NCBI GenBank assembly: GCA_934098515.1
Contig: CAKOOK010000007.1
Span: 1-55,545, forward strand
Direction of reading: 5' to 3'
Length of the DNA: 55,545 nt
Source of the DNA: an uncultured Bacilli bacterium
GTDB taxonomy: Bacteria > Bacillota_I > Bacilli_A > RF39 > UBA660
A program made the translations under genes and the position numbers. How positions within the stretch are numbered: the first letter of the stretch is position 1; every line of letters starts with the position of its first letter. Positions 6,493-14,975 of this stretch are shown here, piece by piece. The notes beneath the pieces were generated by a model. It saw only the letters and a list, made by a program, of their open reading frames with translations. It had not been told where the DNA came from and did not search any database.

Positions 6493-8625
6493 ATGGTTAA
6501 AGGAAAATATAATAGATTGTTTCAAACATGCTCTTTAATTGTGGTTATCCTTTTATTTGCTTTAATAATAGGCAAACTTTTTTATGTGGCGGTAAGCCCG
6601 ACAGTTGATGGGGTAAACCTAAAGACATTTGCTTTATCAAGAACAACTGCTACCAAAACTATAACCGCAAACCGTGGAACAATTTATGATAATATGGGTG
6701 AAGTACTAGCACAAGACGTAAGAAGCTATACAGTTATTGCATACTTATCTTCAAGTAGAACAACCGATCCTAATAAACCATATCACGTAGTAGATAAAGA
6801 AAAAACAGCTGAGCTTTTAAGCCCACTTATTAATATGACTAAAGAAGCCATCTTATCCCTTTTAAATAGAGATGCTTATCAAGTAGAGCTTGGTCCTGGT
6901 GGACGAGGTATTACCGAACTAGTTAAACAAGAAATTGAAGCCTTAGACCTGCCCGGAATTGACTTCATAAAAAGTAGTAAAAGAGACTACCCATATGGTG
7001 ACTTTGCTTCATATATTATTGGTTATGCTAAAAAAAATGATAATGATGAAATTGAAGGCGAGATGGGAATTGAAGGTAAGTATAATAGCAGTCTAAAAGG
7101 AACTAATGGTAAAATAACTTATCAAAAAGATGCTTACGGTTATCGAATTGCAAACACACCAACATATGAAGAAAAAGCCGAATCAGGAGTAGATATCTAT
7201 CTAACACTAGATAGTAACATTCAAATGTATTTAGAAAATGCCATGGCTACCGTAGAAAAAGACGGAGCAGAGTGGGCTTCAATTACCGTAGCTGATGCTA
7301 AAACGGGAGCTATAGTTGGTTCAGCAACTATTCCTTCATTTAATCCAAACATTTTAAATATTACAAACTATAATAGTCAGCTTACAAGTTATACTTATGA
7401 GCCAGGAAGTACTATGAAAATATACTCATTTATGGCTGCTATAGAAGAAGGTATTTATAAAGGCGATGAAGAATACACCTCCGGTAATATTATCGTTGAT
7501 GACTATAAAATTAGTGACTGGAATACAACTGGATGGGGCAAAATAACATATGATACAGGTTTTACATACTCATCAAATGTAGCAGCAGTTAATCTAGCAC
7601 AAGCCCTAGGTAAAGAAAAACTATTAAGTTACTATGAAAAGTTTGGCTTTGGCACAAAAACCGGAATAGAACTACCAAATGAATATAACGGACAAGTAGA
7701 AGCAGTGTATGAGTCTGAACTTGCTAGTATCTCTTATGGCCAAGGTATGACAACAACACCAATTCAAAATATAGAGGCACTAACAAGTCTAGCAAATGGC
7801 GGCGTAGTTTTAAAACCATATATTATAGAAAAGATAGTTGATACTAATACTGGAAAAACTACTTACGAAGGCAAAAGAACTGAATTAGGTAGAGCAGTAA
7901 GTTCAAGCACAGTAAATAAAATGATTGAACTCATGGATAAAACCGTTAACACAACTGATCCAATAGCTACCGGTAAAAAATATGCAACTGACTCAGTAAG
8001 ACTAATTGGTAAAACAGGTACAGCACAGTACTCACTAGCAAACGGAAAATACTCTAGTGGTAACTATAACAATATTCGTTCATTTGCTGGCATGTTTCCT
8101 AAAGATAACCCAGAATACGTTATTTATGTAAGTGCTAAAAAGTATATGGGTGGTGCTAGTGGCTTTGCAAGTATGGTTAAATCAGTAGTTGAATCAATTG
8201 CTAAATACAAAAATCTTGACACCAGAGACACAGATAAAGATACATCAAAGATTGTTAATCTAACTAGTTATATAAATAAAGATGTAACTGCTAGTAAAGA
8301 CACTTTAACTAACTTAGGACTTAATGTAGTAGTAATAGGTAATGGTGAAAAAGTAGTTAATCAGTACCCTAAAAAGGGAGAAAATGTGTTAAACGGTAAC
8401 AAAGTATTCCTAGTAACAGACTATGCAGAAGTAACTATGCCAAATATTATTGGCTGGAATAGCACCGATGCTAGAACATTTGCAAATTTAATAAATTTAT
8501 CTTATACTATGAATGATTATGGAAAAGTTACCGCCCAAAGCATACCAGAAGGAACTATTATAGATAGTGCAAGCATGCTAGAAGTAACTTTAGGAGGTTC
8601 ATATGGAAAAGAAAAAACTGGATAA
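6493..8625 (+). CDS. Class B penicillin-binding protein with PASTA domains (PBP2x/SpoVD type)
   Basis: A septal peptidoglycan transpeptidase. Order: short cytoplasmic tail, one membrane helix (about 13-35), dimerisation domain with RGTIYDNMGEVLA, transpeptidase domain with STMK (Ser306), SSN (360-362) and KTG (507-509), then two C-terminal PASTA-like domains after about residue 590. All catalytic motifs are intact, so the protein should bind beta-lactams. Position after ftsL fits pbpB/spoVD. GTG at 6484 and ATG at 6493 are both possible starts with a weak AGGTTGTGG site; I prefer 6493. The usual next genes (mraY, murD) are missing here; a membrane protein gene overlaps the 3' end instead. Confidence 0.94.
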   Translation: MVKGKYNRLFQTCSLIVVILLFALIIGKLFYVAVSPTVDGVNLKTFALSRTTATKTITANRGTIYDNMGEVLAQDVRSYTVIAYLSSSRTTDPNKPYHVVDKEKTAELLSPLINMTKEAILSLLNRDAYQVELGPGGRGITELVKQEIEALDLPGIDFIKSSKRDYPYGDFASYIIGYAKKNDNDEIEGEMGIEGKYNSSLKGTNGKITYQKDAYGYRIANTPTYEEKAESGVDIYLTLDSNIQMYLENAMATVEKDGAEWASITVADAKTGAIVGSATIPSFNPNILNITNYNSQLTSYTYEPGSTMKIYSFMAAIEEGIYKGDEEYTSGNIIVDDYKISDWNTTGWGKITYDTGFTYSSNVAAVNLAQALGKEKLLSYYEKFGFGTKTGIELPNEYNGQVEAVYESELASISYGQGMTTTPIQNIEALTSLANGGVVLKPYIIEKIVDTNTGKTTYEGKRTELGRAVSSSTVNKMIELMDKTVNTTDPIATGKKYATDSVRLIGKTGTAQYSLANGKYSSGNYNNIRSFAGMFPKDNPEYVIYVSAKKYMGGASGFASMVKSVVESIAKYKNLDTRDTDKDTSKIVNLTSYINKDVTASKDTLTNLGLNVVVIGNGEKVVNQYPKKGENVLNGNKVFLVTDYAEVTMPNIIGWNSTDARTFANLINLSYTMNDYGKVTAQSIPEGTIIDSASMLEVTLGGSYGKEKTG

Positions 8626-9175
8626 CAAAGAAAAAGAAGTAAAGAAAGAAAATAAATTTTTAGATTTTTTAAAAAAATTCTTTAACTCATGGCAGCCACT
8701 ACTTGTAATACTAATCTTAGTAATTGCGGGTTTACTTATGTTTATTAACCATTTAATGCATGCCACAAAAACTTATATGTTTAATGGTTCAAATGATTAT
8801 GTAAGAATCCTAAATGGAGTTGCGGTAATAAATGACTCACTAGCTATATTTGAAGGTAGTGATGTAGACTTTATTTATGAAAAAGATATTATGGTAACAA
8901 AATATAAAATTGGTTATTATGTTAAAGTAGATGGAAAACTTTCACCAATATCTGTAATAAGTGGTGAAGATGAAGAAACCTTATCTTTAACCAAACTACT
9001 AGAAGGTGGAACATCATTTAACGTAATCGAATCAGTATCTAATGAACATTATTTTTCTAAAGAAAATGTGGATGCTCTTAAAGATGGATTATATTTTGTA
9101 ATCGAGTTTACGCCTAAAAAGGGTGATGAAGTTAAACTTGAAACAAAATTAGATATCAGTGATATGAGTAAATGA
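8603..9175 (+). CDS. Membrane protein of the division cluster, unknown function
   Basis: The 190-residue protein has a highly charged, Lys-rich cytoplasmic tail (1-30), one membrane helix (about 31-50) and an extracellular beta-rich domain. I do not recognise the family. It overlaps the PBP gene by 23 bases with a strong TAGGAGG inside that gene, so the two are translationally coupled, and it ends at a strong terminator. Co-expression suggests a role in septal wall synthesis (inference). It may take the slot of an accessory divisome factor, but nothing in the sequence proves this. Confidence 0.8.
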   Translation: MEKKKLDNKEKEVKKENKFLDFLKKFFNSWQPLLVILILVIAGLLMFINHLMHATKTYMFNGSNDYVRILNGVAVINDSLAIFEGSDVDFIYEKDIMVTKYKIGYYVKVDGKLSPISVISGEDEETLSLTKLLEGGTSFNVIESVSNEHYFSKENVDALKDGLYFVIEFTPKKGDEVKLETKLDISDMSK

Positions 9176-9202
9176 TGCTTGCAAATAAATGCTAAAATCA
9201 TG

Positions 9203-9235
9203 AAAAGTTTGCAAATGATTGCAAACTTTTTACAA
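9203..9235 (+). terminator. Strong intrinsic terminator of the mraZ-PBP cluster
   Basis: A perfect 12-bp stem (9203-9214 with 9219-9230), tetraloop ATGA and a T run. Its 3' arm also contains the -35 of the next promoter. Confidence 0.88.
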
Positions 9236-9247
9236 TTGTGCTATAAT
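9219..9247 (+). promoter_or_regulatory. Promoter of the AAA ATPase gene, overlapping a terminator
   Basis: TTGCAA (9219-9224) within the terminator stem, 17-base spacer, TATAAT (9242-9247). Predicted start 9254 coincides with the ribosome-binding site GGTGATA. Confidence 0.8.
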
Positions 9248-9263
9248 TTTATTGGTGATAAAA

Positions 9264-10451
9264 ATGATAAACAGAGAAGAATATTTAAATAAACTAATAA
9301 ACTGGAAAGATAAAGATTTAATAAAAGTTACTACGGGTATTAGAAGATGTGGTAAATCATCTTTATATGAAATATACATTGAATATTTAAAAGAAAATGG
9401 AATCGATGATAATCACATAATATCAATAAATCTTGAATCACCAGATTATGAATTTGCTAATTATAAAGAATTATATAACTTTGTTAAAGAAAAAATGACT
9501 GATGATAAAATGTATTATATATTTTTAGATGAGGTGCAAAACTTATCAGAATTTCAAAAAGCAGTAGATGGCCTATATATAAAAAAGAACACAGATGTGT
9601 ATATAACTGGTTCTAATGCCTATCTATTATCTGGTGAACTTGCAACATTATTATCTGGTAGGTATATAGAAATAAAAATGTTACCATTATCTTTTAAAGA
9701 ATATAAGGAATATTTAAATGAAGATGGCGATGAAAAATTATACCTTAAATATATTAATAATAGTTCTTTTCCATATGCTTTAAAACTACATAGTGAATCA
9801 GATATAGATACTTATCTTGATAGTATTTATAACACAATTATAATAAAAGATATTGCAACCAGAAAAAAAATGACAGATACAGCTTTATTAAGAAGTTTAA
9901 CTGAATTTTTGTTTTCTAGTTTAGGTAATATAATGTCAGTAAAAAAAATAGCAGATACTTTAGTATCTAATGGAAGAAAAATTTCAGTTCACACGGTTGA
10001 ATCTTACTTAGAATCTTTAACTGAAAGTTATATCTTTAATAAAGTATCAAGATATGATATTAGGGGTAAGCAATACCTTGAAACTGGAGAAAAATACTAT
10101 GCAACTGATGTAACAATGAGATATGCTCTTCTTGGAAGAAAATATATGGATTTAGGTCATATATTAGAAAATGTAGTTTATCTAGAACTATTAAGAAGAG
10201 GTTATAAGGTTTATGTTGGCAAAGTAGGCGAAAATGAAGTTGACTTTGTAGCAGAAAATAAAGAAGGCAGATGCTATTATCAAGTAGCATACACCACTAG
10301 AGAAGAATCGACCCTAGCAAGAGAATTAGATTCATTACAAAAAATAAATGATCACTATCCAAAATTTATATTAACAATGGATTTAGACCCAATCGTTGAC
10401 TATGACGGCATAAGAAAAATAAATGTTTTAGACTGGCTTTTAGATAAATAG
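9264..10451 (+). CDS. AAA family ATPase with DUF4143 C-terminal domain
   Basis: The ~395-residue protein belongs to the AAA_14/DUF4143 group of P-loop ATPases. N-terminal ATPase domain: Walker A GIRRCGKSS, Walker B YIFLDEVQN, then TGSNAYLLSG and the family stretch SGRYIEIKMLPLSFKEY. The C-terminal DUF4143 part carries GENEVDFVAENK, which resembles a PD-(D/E)xK nuclease-like core. The cellular role of this common accessory family is not established. ATG 9264 follows GGTGATA; the longer frame from 9219 starts upstream of the predicted transcription start. It is a single-gene unit between its own promoter and terminator. Confidence 0.9.
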   Translation: MINREEYLNKLINWKDKDLIKVTTGIRRCGKSSLYEIYIEYLKENGIDDNHIISINLESPDYEFANYKELYNFVKEKMTDDKMYYIFLDEVQNLSEFQKAVDGLYIKKNTDVYITGSNAYLLSGELATLLSGRYIEIKMLPLSFKEYKEYLNEDGDEKLYLKYINNSSFPYALKLHSESDIDTYLDSIYNTIIIKDIATRKKMTDTALLRSLTEFLFSSLGNIMSVKKIADTLVSNGRKISVHTVESYLESLTESYIFNKVSRYDIRGKQYLETGEKYYATDVTMRYALLGRKYMDLGHILENVVYLELLRRGYKVYVGKVGENEVDFVAENKEGRCYYQVAYTTREESTLARELDSLQKINDHYPKFILTMDLDPIVDYDGIRKINVLDWLLDK

Positions 10452-10479
10452 CAAGGATGTTACTTTCACCTTGCTTTTT
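10450..10479 (+). terminator. Intrinsic terminator of the AAA ATPase gene
   Basis: Stem AGCAAGG/CCTTGCT, 12-base loop, T tract; the 5' arm begins within the stop codon. Confidence 0.75.
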
Positions 10480-10515
10480 AAATAATTTTTTTGTATTATT
10501 ATAGTAGGTGAGAAC

Positions 10516-11073
10516 ATGAATAAACGTAATAAGATATTATTTTATATAATTGGTATACTTATCGTCGTAGTACTTGGTATAAGCATATCATATGCCTTCT
10601 TTACAAGCGGCATGAGTGCTGGAGAAGATAATACAAGTATTACAAGTAATGCTGGAATTATGAAAATAGTCTATGATGGTGGTAATAAAATAACTGCTAA
10701 TAAGCTTCTTCCAACTGACAAAGCATTTGTTACTAAAGTATTTACAGTAACTGGAACAAATACAACTAAAGAAAAAAGTATGCCATATGAAGTTAAACTA
10801 GTTGTAGATAATAATACATTTAAAAGTCCAATAAGTTATACATTAACTGGTGAAAACACTGGAAGTAACGGAACTATTATTGAAAATATTCTAGAGACAA
10901 ACATTACAGGTACATCTATAACACTAGGTACTGGTTCATTTAAAAATGCTAGTAGTAAAGTTCATACTTATACATTAAAACTATTTTATAAAGATACAAA
11001 TGCTGATCAATCAGCAGATATGGGTGCAAATATTAAAGTCCATATAGAAGTTACCGGAATTAAGAGTGTGTAA
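10516..11073 (+). CDS. TasA/camelysin-like exported protein
   Basis: The 185-residue protein begins with a positive tail and one hydrophobic segment ending SYAFFTSG, the pattern of SipW-dependent TasA/CalY-type signal segments, followed by an all-beta domain rich in Thr, Asn and Gly. Family members form extracellular fibres or cell-surface layers. Whether the segment is cleaved or stays as an anchor is not clear. The N-terminal half is homologous to the larger protein at 46510 (shared YAFFT, GMS, MKI.YDGG, VTG.NTT, VDSNTFK-like stretches). TATTAT at 10494 plus AGGTGAG form a very short leader. Confidence 0.8.
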   Translation: MNKRNKILFYIIGILIVVVLGISISYAFFTSGMSAGEDNTSITSNAGIMKIVYDGGNKITANKLLPTDKAFVTKVFTVTGTNTTKEKSMPYEVKLVVDNNTFKSPISYTLTGENTGSNGTIIENILETNITGTSITLGTGSFKNASSKVHTYTLKLFYKDTNADQSADMGANIKVHIEVTGIKSV

Positions 11074-11084
11074 CTTCTTTTTTC
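11046..11084 (+). terminator. Terminator folded over the stop codon
   Basis: AGAAGTTAC (11046-11054) pairs with GTAACTTCT (11070-11078), followed by T6. The 5' arm is coding and the stop codon is in the 3' arm. Confidence 0.8.
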
Positions 11085-11111
11085 TTGCATAAATTATACT
11101 AGGTGATTTAT

Positions 11112-11348
11112 GTGAATGATGAATTATTCAAAAAAGTTGAAAAGAAAACTAAAGTAAAAAAAAGTGATATTATTTCACTAGCTCAAATGGTTAATGATAA
11201 TGGACTAAAAGATGAGAAAACTCTAAGACACGTTATAAGTGAGTTAAGTATAATGACTGGTAAAAAAGTAGATAAAAATCTAGAAAACAAAATAATAAAT
11301 GCGGTAAAAGAAGATAAGGTACCAAAAACACTAGATAATTTGTTTTGA
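11112..11348 (+). CDS. SpoVIF-like small protein
   Basis: The 78-residue helical protein matches the stage VI sporulation protein F family: an N-terminal FKKVEKKTKVKKSDIISLA, the central KDEKTLRHVI and the C-terminal KVDKNLENKIINAV.EDKVP. In Bacillus subtilis SpoVIF is needed for late spore coat assembly. I start at GTG 11112, five bases after AGGTGA; the GTG at 11103 lies inside that ribosome-binding site. Whether this organism makes spores cannot be judged here, but several other coat-associated homologues are nearby. Confidence 0.8.
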   Translation: MNDELFKKVEKKTKVKKSDIISLAQMVNDNGLKDEKTLRHVISELSIMTGKKVDKNLENKIINAVKEDKVPKTLDNLF

Positions 11349-11384
11349 AAATGATAAACTATATTTATAGTAAGGATTGATATA

Positions 11385-12119
11385 ATGGATATAAAAATGG
11401 ATATATTAAATTATTACATGCATGAATTAACAAGTGAAGAACTAGCAAATTTTGATAATTTAACTGAAGATGATCTTAGATTAATAGTAAATAGAATATG
11501 GCATAATTTTTTAAGTAACGACTTCAAATTAGGCGAAAAGTTTAAATTTTTAGGAACATTTCTAAGCCCAATTGAACTAATAGAAGAAGAAAATATAACC
11601 AGGAGAGATTATGGATACGTTAGACTTTTATCTAGTGATGATTTATCTTTTACATCTGATGAAATGGATCTTATTACCGATATTGATTGGACAAAAACTA
11701 AAAAACTTTATTTACCAGTACACTTTAAAGGCAAGAGCTTCTATATTGAAGGAGGGGTATCATTTAAAGGAATAATGGTAGCAAATAATGGAGAAGGAGT
11801 AATAAACCCAGCCGTTGATTATGCTAAAAACAATCCTTTAAATCTTCCTTTTTACAATCTTGATTTAAGATATTACGGAATAGAAAATAAAATAGATTAT
11901 AACAAAATAGTACTTGATGTTATTTGTTATTATATAATAGATGAATATCAAGCAATGGACTTTAAACTAAGAAAAGAACTTATTAAAAAATATCGTAAGT
12001 TTATAACTAGTTCTTATAGTTCTATGAGAGAATACAGCACTGGTGAAGAAATCTTAGAGTTCATGGTAAAGCATATTAGACTTAAAGAAAGAAACGTTGA
12101 AATACAAACAAAAATATGA
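11385..12119 (+). CDS. Hypothetical protein, cytoplasmic, 244 residues
   Basis: I do not recognise the family. The acidic protein has no signal peptide or membrane segment. Its middle part holds short beta-like stretches (KKLYLPVHFKGKSFYIEGG) and the C-terminus is helical. AAGGATTGA precedes the ATG, with TATATT/TATAGT-like -10 sequences just upstream. It stands 30 bases before the kinase-like gene at 12150, so the two may work together (inference). Confidence 0.75.
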   Translation: MDIKMDILNYYMHELTSEELANFDNLTEDDLRLIVNRIWHNFLSNDFKLGEKFKFLGTFLSPIELIEEENITRRDYGYVRLLSSDDLSFTSDEMDLITDIDWTKTKKLYLPVHFKGKSFYIEGGVSFKGIMVANNGEGVINPAVDYAKNNPLNLPFYNLDLRYYGIENKIDYNKIVLDVICYYIIDEYQAMDFKLRKELIKKYRKFITSSYSSMREYSTGEEILEFMVKHIRLKERNVEIQTKI

Positions 12120-12149
12120 TAAAATAATTCCCATAAGTGGGGGATAAAC

Positions 12150-12881
12150 ATGGCTTATATTAAAGCAGGAGTAATAAGTGAGCCAACTAAAATGTTAACA
12201 ATACCCAATATATTTGACCTACCAAGTATAGGAGCTGGTCATGATGGGTATGTTTTTCATTTTAATGGTAAAGCAATTAAATATTTAAAATACACTCCTA
12301 AAATTAGAGAAGAAAAGGGCTTAATGACTCTAGAAAAGTTTGAAACTTTAAAAGATGTTAAAACAAAAAGAATCATTATGCCAGAAGATGCATTCTATAC
12401 TGAAGAAGATGAATTTATTGCATACACTATGCCTTTTGTTCATGATTATAACAAAGAAGATGGGGCACTTAACATCTTACCAGGAGACTTTTATTATGGA
12501 GACTTTTTAGATGCAATTACCGATTTAGAAGAAGATTTTGAAGAACTAAATAGAGCAGGCGTAGTAGCTAGAGAAATAAATAGGGGCAGTTTCTTATATG
12601 ACCTAGAATTTTTAAAAATGTGTGATATAGACAAATACCAAATTGGCGTTAAAAGACCTAACGAACTAAACAGGAACATGCTTAACTTTATAATTGCAAA
12701 AGTAATTTACTATCAAATGTTAGATGAAGGCCCAGATAAAGCTAAACTTAAAGCCCTAAATAACTGGATCAAAAAAACGTGCCAAAGCAGTAACTTTGTA
12801 CCTGACCTTAAAAAGAAACTAGAAAAAGAACCAACAAAATTAATAAATGAAGGCATTAATACTCTTTCAAAAACTTTATAA
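12150..12881 (+). CDS. Protein kinase-fold protein with degenerate catalytic loop
   Basis: The 243-residue protein has a glycine-rich loop GAGHDGYVFHFNG followed by AIKYLKY, as in the N-lobe of protein kinases, and a C-lobe stretch INRGSFLYDLEFLKMCDID that reads like the catalytic-loop-to-DFG region. The HRD aspartate appears to be replaced (ARE), so activity is uncertain; it could be a pseudokinase or a family using other residues. A GTGGGGGA ribosome-binding site precedes the ATG. The next gene also has a kinase fold, of the aminoglycoside-phosphotransferase type. Confidence 0.65.
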   Translation: MAYIKAGVISEPTKMLTIPNIFDLPSIGAGHDGYVFHFNGKAIKYLKYTPKIREEKGLMTLEKFETLKDVKTKRIIMPEDAFYTEEDEFIAYTMPFVHDYNKEDGALNILPGDFYYGDFLDAITDLEEDFEELNRAGVVAREINRGSFLYDLEFLKMCDIDKYQIGVKRPNELNRNMLNFIIAKVIYYQMLDEGPDKAKLKALNNWIKKTCQSSNFVPDLKKKLEKEPTKLINEGINTLSKTL

Positions 12882-12893
12882 CAATGTTATAGT
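12865..12893 (+). promoter_or_regulatory. Extended -10 promoter giving a leaderless mRNA
   Basis: TATAGT (12888-12893) with extended TGT; the -35 TTTCAA (12865-12870) is weak, spacer 17. The expected transcription start (about 12900) is the ATG itself and no Shine-Dalgarno is seen. Confidence 0.55.
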
Positions 12894-12899
12894 ATTAGT

Positions 12900-13700
12900 A
12901 TGAGAAAGATAAATTTTAAAAATATAGAATTACTAAAAGTTAACAAATACTACTTTTCTAAAAGTGAAACTATTGAAGCTAGTACTATCTATAAAAATAA
13001 AAAAGTACCAGTAATTATCAAGGTTCAAAGATTTAACAAAAATGATATCACTAAAGAAATAGATATTTTAACTAAATTAAATGAAATAGAATTACCTTTT
13101 AAAGTACCTAAAATATATGAAGTAGGTAAAATAAATAATAAGAATTATTATGTAAGCGAAAAAATCAAAGGAGATAACCTTAACTACATCATAAGAAAGA
13201 ACTTCTACTATAGATATAACTATCTCTTTGAATATGGTAAAGTTCTAGCTCTTATCCATAACATACCAACTGATAACATGCTAGAAGCTAAAGAAAGAAA
13301 TATAAACATAATGGATGACTCCAAAATAAACAACTTTAAAAAAGAAGAAGTAAAAGGTTCGCCATCATTTGTTCATGGTGACTATCACTTTGGTAATGTC
13401 TTATGGCAAGGCAAGAAAGTATCTGGAATAATTGATTTTGAGTATGCAGGTATTGGTATCAAAGAAAAAGATATCGCCTTTGCTCTAGCACTAAAACCTA
13501 AAATGCTATTTATGGATAATATATTAGATATAGAAGCCTTCTTAAATGGTTATAAAAGTATATCTAATTATAATATAGATGCTTTAATTTATTACTATAA
13601 TCTATTCTTATTAGATGAATATAGTAAAATAAAAGATATTAAATTTAGAAATAAAATACTTAAACTATTAAAACAAATAGATAGTATTAAAGACCTCTAA
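12900..13700 (+). CDS. Aminoglycoside/choline phosphotransferase-family kinase
   Basis: The 266-residue protein has the APH fold: ATP-binding N-lobe (PVIIKVQRF with the lysine), the catalytic loop VHGDYHFGNVLW and the metal-binding IIDFEYAGIG. The catalytic Asp, Asn and DFE-type Asp are all present, so it should be an active small-molecule kinase. The substrate cannot be deduced; the family covers aminoglycosides, choline, homoserine and methylthioribose. Translation appears leaderless from the extended -10 promoter just upstream. Confidence 0.85.
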   Translation: MRKINFKNIELLKVNKYYFSKSETIEASTIYKNKKVPVIIKVQRFNKNDITKEIDILTKLNEIELPFKVPKIYEVGKINNKNYYVSEKIKGDNLNYIIRKNFYYRYNYLFEYGKVLALIHNIPTDNMLEAKERNINIMDDSKINNFKKEEVKGSPSFVHGDYHFGNVLWQGKKVSGIIDFEYAGIGIKEKDIAFALALKPKMLFMDNILDIEAFLNGYKSISNYNIDALIYYYNLFLLDEYSKIKDIKFRNKILKLLKQIDSIKDL

Positions 13701-13735
13701 AAATAGTTTGACAATATATAAATTAAGGAGTATTT

Positions 13736-14929
13736 ATGGAAAGTAAAAAGAAAAATAATGTATTAATAATTATCATCGTAGTATTACTTGCTATTTGTGG
13801 TGGCGTTTTAGGTTACATATATGGAAAGAAGAGTATTACACCTAAAGCTAAGTTTGTTAAGGTAATGAGTAATTACTTAGAAAAGAATAAAATAGAAGAT
13901 TTAGAAGAACTATTTGATGGTGTTTATTCAGTAAATAGTACTAATGATTTTAAGATAAGTGCTGATAATGAAGAAGTTATTAGTGGTAAACTTAGTATTA
14001 ATAGTATTTATAAAGATGAAGAGCAGTATACTGAAGTTTCATTTGGGGATGGCAGTAATTCTTTAACTGGTAACATCTATCTAAAGGATAGTAAGGCTTA
14101 TATTATGTTAAAAGATGTATTTGATAAGTATTACTATTTAGATATGGAATCAGATAGTACTGATTATGTAGATGCTTATAAAGAATTAAAGAAAAGTATA
14201 CTTAAGGTTGTAAATGAATACTTTACTGATGATAAGTTTACTTTAACTAAAGATAATAATAATGATAAGATTAGTATTTCTTTAACTGGTAAAGATGGTG
14301 CTACTTTAGTCTTAAAGTTCTATGAAGAGATTAAAAATAATGATAAAATTTTAGGTTTACTTACTGATGATGATACAAGTCTTGATGAAGTTAAAGCTGG
14401 ATTAAAAGAAGATATTGATAATCTTAAAGAAGAAATGGATAGTTATAGTGATGAAGTAGTTATCTCTTATAACATGTACCTAAATAAAAATACTTTAGTA
14501 AAACAAGAAATTACTCTTGAAGATATTACGCTTACTATAACAGGAGAAGAGTCTGGTGATATCACATTAATTAGTGGTGGTACTACTGTTGTTAGTGGCT
14601 CATATAATAAAGATAATTTAAACTTAAAAATAAATACTGATATGATTAATGCTGAACTTAGCATAGAGCGTCAGAATATTAAAGAAGATAAAATAAGTGG
14701 TGATTATAAGACTACTGTTAAGTTAACTAGTGGTGGTAGTGTTATAAATATTTTGATAAATACTAATTTAAAATATGATAAAAATGCGAACATTCCAAGT
14801 GTTGATTTAAGTGGAACTAAGAGCTTCGATGAGATAAGTGATAGTGAACTTGAAAATATTTATTCTAAGTTATATCCAATATTAGAACCAATTATGGGTG
14901 GTATTGATGAAGATGAATCTACGTTTTGA
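13736..14929 (+). CDS. Membrane-anchored extracellular protein, unknown family
   Basis: The 397-residue protein has a short Lys-rich tail, one membrane helix (about 9-27) and a large extracellular Asp/Ser/Gly-rich part with many alternating beta strands. The repeated SGKLSIN/SGSYNKDNL/SGDYKTT-type elements suggest a beta-sandwich or lipocalin-like fold (inference). No catalytic or sorting motif is seen. AAGGAG precedes the ATG. It ends at a terminator that overlaps its stop codon and faces trpS on the other strand. Confidence 0.8.
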   Translation: MESKKKNNVLIIIIVVLLAICGGVLGYIYGKKSITPKAKFVKVMSNYLEKNKIEDLEELFDGVYSVNSTNDFKISADNEEVISGKLSINSIYKDEEQYTEVSFGDGSNSLTGNIYLKDSKAYIMLKDVFDKYYYLDMESDSTDYVDAYKELKKSILKVVNEYFTDDKFTLTKDNNNDKISISLTGKDGATLVLKFYEEIKNNDKILGLLTDDDTSLDEVKAGLKEDIDNLKEEMDSYSDEVVISYNMYLNKNTLVKQEITLEDITLTITGEESGDITLISGGTTVVSGSYNKDNLNLKINTDMINAELSIERQNIKEDKISGDYKTTVKLTSGGSVINILINTNLKYDKNANIPSVDLSGTKSFDEISDSELENIYSKLYPILEPIMGGIDEDESTF

Positions 14930-14941
14930 CGTAGGTTTTTT
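14919..14941 (+). terminator. Terminator over the stop codon of the anchored protein
   Basis: CTACG/CGTAG stem with loop TTTTGA followed by a T run; the TGA stop codon lies at the loop. Confidence 0.75.
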
Positions 14942-14949
14942 GTTGCCAC

Positions 14950-14975
14950 AAAAAAAGAAGAACATTACATTCTTC
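14950..14975 (-). terminator. Terminator of trpS
   Basis: On the minus strand GAAGAA/TTCTTC with a seven-base loop is followed by T7; the stem includes the last codons and stop of trpS. Confidence 0.75.

Noticed and set aside
13708..13713. TTGACA before the gene at 13736 as its -35
   Set aside because: A 17-base spacer would put the -10 onto the start codon; TATATA at 13715 is more likely the -10.
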